A stretch of 18,333 nucleotides of DNA, taken from contig CALWYM010000110.1 in the NCBI GenBank assembly GCA_944385775.1, positions 1-18,333 of the forward strand. The letters are read 5' to 3'. The position numbers and the translations under genes were made by a program. This stretch comes from an uncultured Oscillospiraceae bacterium. GTDB taxonomy: Bacteria; Bacillota; Clostridia; Oscillospirales; Oscillospiraceae. The notes under the pieces were generated by a model, which saw only the letters and a program-made list of their open reading frames with translations, had not been told where the DNA came from and did not search any database. Positions within the stretch are counted from its first letter, which is position 1; each line of letters begins with the position of its first letter. This document shows positions 5,335 to 12,778 of this stretch, in pieces.

Positions 5335-7309
5335 ACTTCTTCTGTTTTCCAAGCTCTCCGCGAAGCTCTATTATGCGGTCACGGAGCACAGCGGCATATT
5401 CAAATTCCAGCATCTTTGATGCCTTTGCCATTTCTTTTTCCAATTTGGATATAGCCTGCTCGATTTCACGCTTAGTATGATACTCGCCCTTCTTCGGCTT
5501 TTTCTCCGACACTGAGGAGGATATTTCAATAACGTCACGGACGCTTTTTACTATGGTTTTCGGTACGATCCCGTGTTCCTTATTATATTTATCCTGCTTT
5601 TCCCGGCGCCGCTCCGTCTCGTCCATAGCCGCCCTCATACTTGGCGTTATTGTATCGGCGTACAGGATAACCAGACCATCAGCGTTTCTGGCAGCTCTGC
5701 CGATAGTCTGGATAAGACTGGTCTCGCTTCTTAAAAAGCCTTCCTTATCCGCGTCAAGTATGGCAACCAGCGACACCTCCGGTATATCCAGTCCCTCTCG
5801 GAGAAGGTTTATTCCTACCAGTACGTCAAAGGAACCGAGCCTCAAATCACGGATAATCTCCATGCGCTCAAGTGTATCAACATCATGGTGCATATACCGG
5901 ACCCTTATGCCGCTTTTTGTCAGGTACGCCGTTAAATCCTCCGCCATTTTCTTAGTCAGAGTTGTCACCAGTGTCCGCTCGCTTCTGGCGCTTCTCTGGT
6001 TTATCTCCCCGATTAAGTCGTCAATCTGACCCTCCACGGGTCGAAGCTCCACCTTTGGGTCCAGAAGTCCGGTGGGACGGATAATCTGCTCCGCAATCTG
6101 GGCAGAGCGTGACCGCTCGTACAGTGCCGGCGTTGCCGAAACGTATATAACCTGATTTATACGCTGCTGAAATTCCTCAAACTTAAGAGGTCTGTTATCA
6201 TACGCCGACGGCAAACGAAAACCGTAGTCCACCAGTGCCGTTTTCCTGGCTCTGTCGCCGTTATACATGGCTCTTACCTGAGGTATGGTAACATGACTTT
6301 CATCAATGAACATTATAAAATCCTTGGGAAAATAATCAAGCAGCGTCATAGGCGCGCTTCCCGGCGCCCGTCCGCTCAGTATCCGTGAATAGTTTTCAAT
6401 ACCGTTGCAGTAGCCCAGCTCCTGCATCATCTCCACATCGTACATGGTGCGCTGCTGAATACGCTGTGCCTCGATAAGCTTATCCTGGGACTTAAACCAC
6501 TTTACCCTCTCATCCATCTCAGCCTCAATTTCAAGTATTGCCCTATCCATCTTTTCCTTAGTGGTGACATAGTGAGACGCCGGATAAATGGCTACGTGCT
6601 TTAAAACCCTTGTGGCTTGTCCGTTAACAGGCTGAAATTCACTTATTCTGTCAATCTCATCACCGAAAAATTCAATTCTGATTGCCGATTCCCTGGAGTA
6701 CACCGGGAATATCTCCACCGTGTCCCCCCGGACACGGAACATATTTCTGTCAAAAGCTATGTCGTTTCGCTCATAACGTATTTCCACAAGCTTCTTAATC
6801 AGGCTGTCCCTATTGTACTCCTGCCCCTCACGAAGAGAGATAACCATATTTTTGTAGTCAATCGGGTCACCAAGACCGTAAATACAGGATACCGAGGACA
6901 CGACTATAACATCTCTCCGCTCAGCCAGGGCGGAGGTGGCACTGTGGCGGAGCCTATCTATTTCCTCATTAACATCGGAGTCCTTTTCAAGATATGTGTC
7001 CGTATGGGCAATATATGCCTCAGGCTGGTAGTAATCGTAGTAGGAAACGAAATACTCTACGGCGTTTTCCGGGAAAAACTCACGAAATTCCGAGCAGAGC
7101 TGAGCTGCCAGAGTCTTGTTATGGGCAAGGACCAGAGTCGGTCTGTTACACCGTTCTATAATATTTGCCATGGTAAAGGTTTTGCCGGAACCTGTAACTC
7201 CCAGAAGGGTCTGCTCCTCAAAGCCCTGATTAAGTCCCCATGTCAGCGCCTCAATAGCCTCAGGCTGGTCTCCTGTGGGCAAATAGGGCGCGTGAAGCTT
7301 AAAATCCAT
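5333..7309 (-). CDS. uvrB: UvrABC system protein B (excinuclease subunit)
   Basis: This is a 658-residue protein of normal UvrB length. Walker A is GVTGSGKT (37-44), and the beta-hairpin that probes damaged DNA lies near EYFVSYYDYYQPEAY (85-99). The DEAD-like box is IDESH (335-339). Helicase motifs toward the C-terminus include TLTKKMAEDL and the QTIGRAARNADG motif VI. The C-terminal UVR motif, which contacts UvrC, is at about 612-650. UvrB receives lesions from UvrA and recruits UvrC for nucleotide excision repair. The ATG follows GGGGGAGA by a few bases. uvrB lies 17 bp after radC and is probably co-transcribed with it. Its usual partner uvrA does not follow, because the next gene is convergent and a terminator intervenes, so uvrA and uvrC must lie elsewhere. 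Confidence 0.99.
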   Translation of the reverse strand: MDFKLHAPYLPTGDQPEAIEALTWGLNQGFEEQTLLGVTGSGKTFTMANIIERCNRPTLVLAHNKTLAAQLCSEFREFFPENAVEYFVSYYDYYQPEAYIAHTDTYLEKDSDVNEEIDRLRHSATSALAERRDVIVVSSVSCIYGLGDPIDYKNMVISLREGQEYNRDSLIKKLVEIRYERNDIAFDRNMFRVRGDTVEIFPVYSRESAIRIEFFGDEIDRISEFQPVNGQATRVLKHVAIYPASHYVTTKEKMDRAILEIEAEMDERVKWFKSQDKLIEAQRIQQRTMYDVEMMQELGYCNGIENYSRILSGRAPGSAPMTLLDYFPKDFIMFIDESHVTIPQVRAMYNGDRARKTALVDYGFRLPSAYDNRPLKFEEFQQRINQVIYVSATPALYERSRSAQIAEQIIRPTGLLDPKVELRPVEGQIDDLIGEINQRSARSERTLVTTLTKKMAEDLTAYLTKSGIRVRYMHHDVDTLERMEIIRDLRLGSFDVLVGINLLREGLDIPEVSLVAILDADKEGFLRSETSLIQTIGRAARNADGLVILYADTITPSMRAAMDETERRREKQDKYNKEHGIVPKTIVKSVRDVIEISSSVSEKKPKKGEYHTKREIEQAISKLEKEMAKASKMLEFEYAAVLRDRIIELRGELGKQKK

Positions 7310-7326
7310 ATCTCTCCCCCTTTCTT

Positions 7327-8145
7327 TTAACTGTCATTCTCCGGGGTATTTCCTGAAATATTACCGTCAGAAATATTAAAATTATACCTGTCCATAACTA
7401 CGCCGCCCTTCATCATGCCGTTTGACGCCATGGACACGAAATCGTCATCGGCAAATACAATGTGGTCCAGTACATCAATATTCACCATTTCCAGAGCTTT
7501 TATAAGCTCAAAGGTAGCTGTCACATCATCCGTCGACGGCAGCGCCATGCCGCTTGTATGGTTATGGGCGATAATTACCCTGCTGGCACCGTATTTAAGG
7601 GCAGTGCTCACAGCTCTGCGGACACTGATAATGACCTCGTTGGGCTCTCCGTCCGTAAGCATTTCGCAGCCGATAACCTTGCCCTTTGCGTCAAGGCACA
7701 AAAGATACGCCCTCTCCACTGTAAGACCGTGGAAACGGGGCATAAGGTAAACTCCCGCGTCAAACACGGTATTGATTATAATATTATCCATAACTCGACT
7801 CATAAGATACCGGCGTCCAATCTGGGGAATAAGCTTTATCATAAAAGCTGAAGAAACCCCTATTCCCGGTACCTTCTGAAGCATATCCGCAGGCGCGTCA
7901 AAAACAGCCGCCAACGAGCCGAACCGCTCAAGAAGCCTCTTTGCCAGAGGTCGCACATCTATTCTTGGTATGGAGCAGCACAGTATAAGCTCCAGCACCT
8001 CATAGTCCTCCATATACTCAAGACCGTTTTTGAAAAACCGGTCCCTCATTCTCTTTCTGTGACCCTCGGGAGTTTCCTTTTGCTCACCCAAATCCGGCTC
8101 CCTCCGCCGAACTTCCCCCGTTTCATCTTTATTTTTCTCGTTCAT
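7327..8145 (-). CDS. radC: RadC family JAB/MPN-domain protein
   Basis: This encodes about 272 residues. An acidic/basic N-terminus precedes a UPF0758 domain (about 28-75) and a helix-hairpin-helix stretch, VPGIGVSSAF (92-101). The C-terminal MPN/JAB domain carries a metal-binding motif H194-x-H196-x7-S204-x2-D207 in AHNHTSGMALPSTDD. The usual HNHPSG reads HNHTSG here, but the metal ligands are intact. Despite its name, RadC has no settled biochemical role; repair and replication-fork functions have been proposed and disputed. The ATG at 8145 has a weak GGTGA ahead of it, and a TTG at 8148 is an alternative start three bases upstream. The gene leads a probable radC-uvrB operon and lies next to the DnaA-box cluster. 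Confidence 0.93.
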   Translation of the reverse strand: MNEKNKDETGEVRRREPDLGEQKETPEGHRKRMRDRFFKNGLEYMEDYEVLELILCCSIPRIDVRPLAKRLLERFGSLAAVFDAPADMLQKVPGIGVSSAFMIKLIPQIGRRYLMSRVMDNIIINTVFDAGVYLMPRFHGLTVERAYLLCLDAKGKVIGCEMLTDGEPNEVIISVRRAVSTALKYGASRVIIAHNHTSGMALPSTDDVTATFELIKALEMVNIDVLDHIVFADDDFVSMASNGMMKGGVVMDRYNFNISDGNISGNTPENDS

Positions 8146-8371
8146 CAATTTTCACCATTCTCCACTTTGCTTTCCACTATTATTACAGCCTGTTATCCGA
8201 CATAAATATGCCGGTCACCGGGAAAATTCTCTCAATCCCATATCTGTCAACGTCTAAAGCTCTCTTATGCACCTTTCACAAATATTTTCTTCAATGGCTT
8301 TTCCAAAAGCCTCACTACTTATCTCCTTGGGAGGGCTTTTAGCGTATTTTTGTATACCCGTTTACAAAGAG

Positions 8372-8480
8372 TTATCAACACTTCCCACTGGTTTTTCCAC
8401 AGCCCAAGCCCGGTTTTTTACCCGCTCATCATAGGAAATACCGGGAATTTTGCACATTGTCCACATCTGCCTGTGGATAA
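8372..8480. promoter_or_regulatory. Cluster of four DnaA-box-like 9-mers
   Basis: The boxes are TTATCAACA (8372-8380, plus), TTTTCCACA (8393-8401, plus), TTGTCCACA (8457-8465, plus) and TGTGGATAA (8472-8480, the exact consensus TTATCCACA on the minus strand). The first three each differ from TTATCCACA at one position. Four such sites in 109 bp of non-coding DNA are unlikely by chance. No dnaA, dnaN or rpmH lies nearby, so this resembles an off-origin DnaA-titration or DnaA-regulated site rather than oriC. Confidence 0.65.
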
Positions 8481-8487
8481 TGTGCAA
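8450..8487. repeat. 16-bp inverted repeat with a DnaA box in each arm
   Basis: Arms 8450-8465 and 8472-8487 are complementary at 15 of 16 positions (the G8459/T8478 pair is the exception), with a 6-base spacer. No T-run follows on either strand, so a terminator role is unlikely. Confidence 0.75.
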
Positions 8488-8550
8488 TTTCAATCTGTAA
8501 ACCAAATTTTCCGGAAATTATACATCATCAATTTGACATTGGTAATTTTA

Positions 8551-9567
8551 TTACAAAATCAGCTTGTCAATTTCCATGGTAGCGTAGGCGTTCAGGTCTG
8601 TCCCGGCAACGGCGCCTCGCTTAAATTCGTAGTATGCCTGACTTCCTATCATGGCAGCATTGTCTCCGCAAAGCTTAAGAGGCGGTACGAAAAGCTGTTT
8701 CCCCTCATCCCGGCAGGCTTTTTCAAAATCGGCACGGATACGCTTGTTTGCGGCCACTCCTCCTGCTACAACTATTTTATCATATCCCAAATCACGTGCG
8801 GCAGCCATTGTCCTTGGCACCAGAACCTGGCTCACAGTTTTCTGAAACGACGCGGCAAGACCTGCTCTGTCAAGCTTCTCACCCTTTTGCTCAGCGTTGT
8901 GCACAAGGTTTACAACCGCTGTTTTAAGCCCGGAAAAGGACATATCATATGGGTGGTCGTGAATTTTGCCCTGGGGCAGATTATAGGCGTTGTCATCGCC
9001 GTTTTCGGCAAGCTCCTGCATGGGCTTTCCTCCGGGGTATGGCAGTCCCAGAACCCTTGCAGCCTTGTCAAAGCACTCCCCGGCGGCATCATCATGGGTA
9101 GTACCTATTATGCTCATATCGGTATAGCCCCGCACATCGACTATAATGGTGTTTCCTCCGGATATGGCAAGGCATACAAATGGCGGCTCAAGCTCCGGGA
9201 AAGCCAGATAGTTTGCCGCAATATGTCCCCTTACATGGTGTACCGGAATAAGGGGCACCTTTAACGCCATTGCCACGGCCTTTGCGAAGTTCACTCCTAC
9301 AAGAAGCGCGCCGATAAGACCCGGAGCGTAGGTGACCGCCACAGCGTCAATATCCTTTTTTGTAATACCGGCCTTGTCTACTGCCGACTGGGCAAGGCGT
9401 GAAATCACGGTTATATGGCTCCTTGACGCAATTTCCGGCACAACCCCGCCGTATATGGCGTGCATATCAGCCTGACTCAGCACCTCGTCGGAGAGCACCG
9501 TCCTGCCATCCTTTACAACGGCAACCGCCGTTTCGTCGCAGGAGGATTCTACTGCTAAAATTATCAT
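8551..9567 (-). CDS. tsaD: tRNA N6-adenosine threonylcarbamoyltransferase (t6A37 synthesis)
   Basis: This is a 338-residue protein of the TsaD/Kae1 family. It starts with the ATPase-fold phosphate loop LAVESSCDETAVAVV. It carries the metal-binding histidines H111 and H115 in PVHHVRGHIAANY, then AISGGNT (134-140), a substrate-binding DKAARVLGLPYPGG segment and a C-terminal CGDNAAMIG. With TsaB, TsaE and TsaC/TsaC2 it places threonylcarbamoyl on A37 of ANN-decoding tRNAs; tsaB and tsaE are not in this window. The ATG at 9567 overlaps the rimI stop by four bases (ATGA), with AAGGAAG upstream inside rimI, pointing to translational coupling. The gene closes the polA-rimI-tsaD unit and no convincing terminator follows directly. 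Confidence 0.98.
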   Translation of the reverse strand: MIILAVESSCDETAVAVVKDGRTVLSDEVLSQADMHAIYGGVVPEIASRSHITVISRLAQSAVDKAGITKKDIDAVAVTYAPGLIGALLVGVNFAKAVAMALKVPLIPVHHVRGHIAANYLAFPELEPPFVCLAISGGNTIIVDVRGYTDMSIIGTTHDDAAGECFDKAARVLGLPYPGGKPMQELAENGDDNAYNLPQGKIHDHPYDMSFSGLKTAVVNLVHNAEQKGEKLDRAGLAASFQKTVSQVLVPRTMAAARDLGYDKIVVAGGVAANKRIRADFEKACRDEGKQLFVPPLKLCGDNAAMIGSQAYYEFKRGAVAGTDLNAYATMEIDKLIL

Positions 9568-10028
9568 GGGTTTTCTTCCTTTCTGTCTTCAAAAACGCGC
9601 TTTTCCATTATTATAGCGTCCTCCTTGGGGTCATCGTAGTAATTGCGCCTAAGTCCGCAGACCTCAAAACCATGCTTTTTATAAAGAGATTTGGCAGGCT
9701 CATTGGTTTTCCTGACCTCAAGGAAAATCTTTTTTAATTCGTGCTTTTTCGCTCCCTCTATTATATCACAAAGAAGCCTGTCTCCCACACCCCTGCCGCG
9801 CATTTTTTCCGAAACTGCAATATTAAAAAGCTCTCCCTCATCAACAAAACGATGAAGCACGGCAAAGCCAATAATTTCCCCGTCCATAAGGGCTACGGAA
9901 AACCAGCTGTCGCCGCTCTGAAGCTCAAACACAAAGCTCTGATATGACCAGGGTCTGGAAAAGCACTGCCTTTCCAGCTCAGTAACGGCAATAATATCCT
10001 CTTCCCTAGCCTTTCTTACTGTTATCAT
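9564..10028 (-). CDS. rimI: Ribosomal protein S18-alanine N-acetyltransferase (GNAT)
   Basis: This is a 154-residue GNAT-fold protein. It begins ITVRKAREEDI, has the LFNIAVSEKMRGRGVG acetyl-CoA pyrophosphate loop (RGRGVG at 77-82) and a SLYKKHGFEVCG C-terminal half with the acid/base-region tyrosine. This is the RimI pattern and length. RimI acetylates the N-terminus of ribosomal protein S18 and other proteins. The open frame extends upstream to 10151, but that part lies inside polA in another frame and is unlike the family. The ATG at 10028 overlaps the polA stop as ATGA; an in-frame ATG at 10043 is less likely. The rimI-tsaD pair is common in Firmicutes, where tsaB usually precedes rimI; here polA does instead. 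Confidence 0.92.
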   Translation of the reverse strand: MITVRKAREEDIIAVTELERQCFSRPWSYQSFVFELQSGDSWFSVALMDGEIIGFAVLHRFVDEGELFNIAVSEKMRGRGVGDRLLCDIIEGAKKHELKKIFLEVRKTNEPAKSLYKKHGFEVCGLRRNYYDDPKEDAIIMEKRVFEDRKEENP

Positions 10029-12679
10029 TTGGCATCGTACCATGTCTTTCCCCAGTGTACCTCCACTGTGAGAGGAACCGAAAGACTGGCCGCACCCTCC
10101 ATTTCTCTCTTTAATATTTCTGCCGCCTGCTCCTTCTCCTGCTCCGGGCACTCCACAATAAGCTCATCATGTACCTGAAGAAGAAGCTTCGCTTTAAGAC
10201 CTGCCTCACGAAAAGCCCTGTCCACGTTCACCATGGCTATTTTCATTATGTCGGCAGCGGTGCCCTGAATGGGCATATTTCTGGCAACCCTCTCTCCAAA
10301 GGAGCGAAGGTTAAAATTTGTACTTTTAAGCTCGGGAAGGGGTCTTCTCCTGCCGTAAAGCGTTACCGCGGCGCCGGTCTTTTTTGCCTCATTCACCACG
10401 TCCTCCATATACTTTGAAACGCCGCTGTAACGGTGCATATAGGAATTTATATAATCCCTTGCCTGGGCAACGGTAGTGCCAATGTCCTCAGACAGGGAAA
10501 AAGCCGATATTCCGTAAACTATGCCGAAATTTACCGCCTTTGCGTGGCTTCGCTCAGTAGGCGTAACATCTTCAATGGGTATTCCCAGCACCTGGGCTGC
10601 CGTACGGCGGTGAATATCCTCTCCCGAAAGAAAGGTATCTATCATTGTCTTGTCGCCTGAAATATGGGCCAGGATTCTAAGCTCTACCTGGCTGTAATCC
10701 GCGTCTACAAGCACATTTCCGGCTCCAGCTACAAACATTTTCCGGATCTCGCCGCCAAGCTCCCGGCGTATGGGTATATTCTGCAAATTCGGCTCTGTAG
10801 AGGAAAGACGCCCCGTGGCAGTCACCGTCATCTGAAAGCTTGTGTGGATTCTGCCGTCGGCAGCTATTACCTTTGAAAGTCCGTCGGCGTAAGTGCTCTT
10901 TAGCTTTGTAAGCTCCCTGTATTCCAAAACAAGGGGGATTATGGGGTGCTTTGACCTGAGCTTTTCCAGAACTTCCGCATTTGTGGAATATCCCCTCTGA
11001 TTCTTCTTCGGAGCAGGCAGCATAAGCTCCTCAAAAAGCACCTCTCCAAGCTGCTTTGGGGAATTTATGTTAAACTCATGGTTCGCATAGCCGTAAATCT
11101 TTTCCTTTATATCGTCTATCTGAACGGAAAGCTGCCTTCCAAAATGCTCAAGAGCCTGCCTGTCCACAAGAAACCCAGCCCGCTCCATACGGGCAAGCAC
11201 AGGACACAGCGGCATCTCCACCTCGTTAAAAAGCATTGTAAGACCATTTTCCTCAAGCTCAGGCATCAGTACGTCACGAAGCGCCAGAATCGCAGCTGCC
11301 TCGCTTAAAAGACGCGCCGTAACCTTTGTGTCGTCCGTAAGCAGAGACAGCTGGTCGCCGTCCTGCCCTTCATCGCCCATTATTGTAAAGCCACAGTGAG
11401 CCTCACTTAACCTGTAAAGGTCATAGCTTGTCAGGGTGGGATTGAGCAAATAGGCTCCGATAGCGCTGTCAAATTTCCAGCCCTCTATACCGTAACCCAT
11501 GGAGAGAAGTTCCCTCATGGTATCCTTAACATCGTGACCTGCCTTTTTAACCTTTTCTGACAGAATGGATCTCATCGTATCCTCATATACAGGCGAATCG
11601 GCTGTGAGAACGTAGCCCTTTTCGCCCTTTTCCGGCAGGAAAACAGAAATTCTGAAATCCCCGGAAAATCTTACTGCCACAAGGGCATTTTCGCAGGTCT
11701 TCATAAGCTCTGAAAGTGTGTCCGTATCCAGTATTTCAGTCCACTCACACTGTCCGATATATTCATTTTTTCCGCTCTTTATCTCTTTTTCTGACAGCTC
11801 CCGGCTGGGCACGGAAAGACCATATGTCTCAATAAGCCTTCTGAAGCCCAGTTTTCTGAAAAGCTCACAGAGCCTGTCATTATCAGGCGGACACACCATG
11901 TTATCTTCAGGATTAAACTCTATGGGCGCATCGCGGTGAATTGTTGCAAGGTCATAGCTCATAAACGCCATATCCCTGCCAGCGGAAAGCTTTTTACGCA
12001 CCGAATCTCTTATGTCGATTGTGTCAAGATTTTCGTAAATATAGTTTATGGTTCCAAAGCGCTGTATAAGGTCCATTGCCGTTTTCTCGCCCACGCCGGA
12101 AACTCCGGGAATATTATCGCTTGAATCTCCCATAAGTGCCTTAAGGTCAATAATTCTCAAGGGCTCAAAGCCGTATTCCTCACGGAAGGTCTCCTCGTCA
12201 TAAACCTTAACCTCTGTCTTTCCGCCCCTTGTCTTTACATGGCGCACGGTAGTATGACCGTCAATAAGCTGAAAGCTGTCTTTATCTCCGGTGACAACCT
12301 GACAGTCCCAGCCCTTTTCTCCGCAGATTCTGGCAATGGAACCTATAAGGTCGTCGGCCTCCCAGCCGGAAAGCTCGTACCGGTGGATATTCATTGCGTC
12401 CAGCACCTCTTTTAACAGTGGCATCTGCACTGCCAGCTCCTCCGGCATTCCCTTCCGCTGCGCCTTGTACAGCTCATACTGTTCATGGCGGAAAGTCGGC
12501 GCTTTAAGGTCAAAGGTCACTGCCACGGCGTCAGGCTTCTCGTCCGTTACAAGGCGGCGGTATATATTCAGAAATCCGAAAATTCCGTTTGTGGGGGTTC
12601 CGTCCGGCGCATTGAGCATATGCACCCCGTAAAATGCCCTGTTAACTATACTGTTTCCGTCAATTATCATCAGCTTCAT
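10025..12679 (-). CDS. polA: DNA polymerase I with 5'-nuclease domain and apparently inactive 3'-5' exonuclease domain
   Basis: This is an 884-residue family A polymerase. The 5'-nuclease domain (about 1-290) shows MIIDGNS, GWEADD (105-110), TGDKDSFQL and MGDSSDNIPGVSGVGEKTA. The central exonuclease-like domain (about 310-480) lacks the DEDD signature: the stretch that should hold D-x-E reads AVRFSGDF (335-342). Proofreading is therefore probably lost, as in Bacillus-type PolA. The polymerase domain has motif A VDADYSQVELR (catalytic D661), motif B with RSHAKAVNFGIVYG (710-723, K714, Y722) and motif C QVHDE (835-839, D838). PolA fills gaps after excision repair and removes Okazaki primers. 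AAGGAGAGAG lies about 10 bases before the ATG. polA lies 99 bp after cysS, separated by a 15-bp hairpin, and leads rimI-tsaD with ATGA overlaps. Confidence 0.99.
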   Translation of the reverse strand: MKLMIIDGNSIVNRAFYGVHMLNAPDGTPTNGIFGFLNIYRRLVTDEKPDAVAVTFDLKAPTFRHEQYELYKAQRKGMPEELAVQMPLLKEVLDAMNIHRYELSGWEADDLIGSIARICGEKGWDCQVVTGDKDSFQLIDGHTTVRHVKTRGGKTEVKVYDEETFREEYGFEPLRIIDLKALMGDSSDNIPGVSGVGEKTAMDLIQRFGTINYIYENLDTIDIRDSVRKKLSAGRDMAFMSYDLATIHRDAPIEFNPEDNMVCPPDNDRLCELFRKLGFRRLIETYGLSVPSRELSEKEIKSGKNEYIGQCEWTEILDTDTLSELMKTCENALVAVRFSGDFRISVFLPEKGEKGYVLTADSPVYEDTMRSILSEKVKKAGHDVKDTMRELLSMGYGIEGWKFDSAIGAYLLNPTLTSYDLYRLSEAHCGFTIMGDEGQDGDQLSLLTDDTKVTARLLSEAAAILALRDVLMPELEENGLTMLFNEVEMPLCPVLARMERAGFLVDRQALEHFGRQLSVQIDDIKEKIYGYANHEFNINSPKQLGEVLFEELMLPAPKKNQRGYSTNAEVLEKLRSKHPIIPLVLEYRELTKLKSTYADGLSKVIAADGRIHTSFQMTVTATGRLSSTEPNLQNIPIRRELGGEIRKMFVAGAGNVLVDADYSQVELRILAHISGDKTMIDTFLSGEDIHRRTAAQVLGIPIEDVTPTERSHAKAVNFGIVYGISAFSLSEDIGTTVAQARDYINSYMHRYSGVSKYMEDVVNEAKKTGAAVTLYGRRRPLPELKSTNFNLRSFGERVARNMPIQGTAADIMKIAMVNVDRAFREAGLKAKLLLQVHDELIVECPEQEKEQAAEILKREMEGAASLSVPLTVEVHWGKTWYDAK

Positions 12680-12736
12680 AAAAAACTCTCTCCTTTATAG
12701 GGGTTCGGGGTCGTGTCTGCTTACAGGCATTTATCA

Positions 12737-12773
12737 TATTTTCCCCGGCGGAGAAATGCCGCCGGGGAAAATA
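12737..12773. repeat. Perfect 15-bp hairpin between cysS and polA, without a U-tract
   Basis: Arms 12737-12751 and 12759-12773 (core CCCCGGCGG/CCGCCGGGG) pair perfectly around a 7-base loop, starting 6 bp after the cysS stop. On both strands the T-run lies on the 5' side and an A-run on the 3' side, so a standard intrinsic terminator is not formed. It may be a pausing, processing or mRNA-end-protecting stem, or a non-canonical terminator. Confidence 0.8.
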
Positions 12774-12778
12774 CCGTA

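Larger units (their letters stand above)
8146..8550. other. Non-coding tsaD-radC gap (about 400 bp) with structured elements
   Basis: No plausible gene is seen in this gap. A plus-strand open frame crossing it continues antisense into tsaD and is rejected. The left half should hold the radC promoter, but no clear -35/-10 pair stands out; a TTGACA-like box on the minus strand near 8246-8251 has no good -10. Around 8296-8340, AAAAGCCTC (8305-8313) can pair either with GGCTTTT (8296-8302) or, with one bulge, with GAGGGCTTTT (8331-8340). This may be a weak terminator for the tsaD unit. The right half contains the DnaA-box cluster at 8372-8480 and an AT-rich stretch toward 8550. Confidence 0.6.

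Noticed and set aside
8372..8550. Chromosomal replication origin (oriC)
   Set aside because: DnaA boxes are present, but dnaA, dnaN, rpmH and a clear DnaA-trio/unwinding element are absent. The neighbours are tsaD and radC.
8350..9264. 304-codon plus-strand open frame
   Set aside because: It is mostly antisense to tsaD, has no recognisable domain and no ribosome binding site, and crosses the DnaA-box region.
10029..10151. 41-residue extension of RimI
   Set aside because: It lies inside polA in another frame, is glycine/serine-rich and unlike RimI. The ATGA overlap with the polA stop marks the real start.
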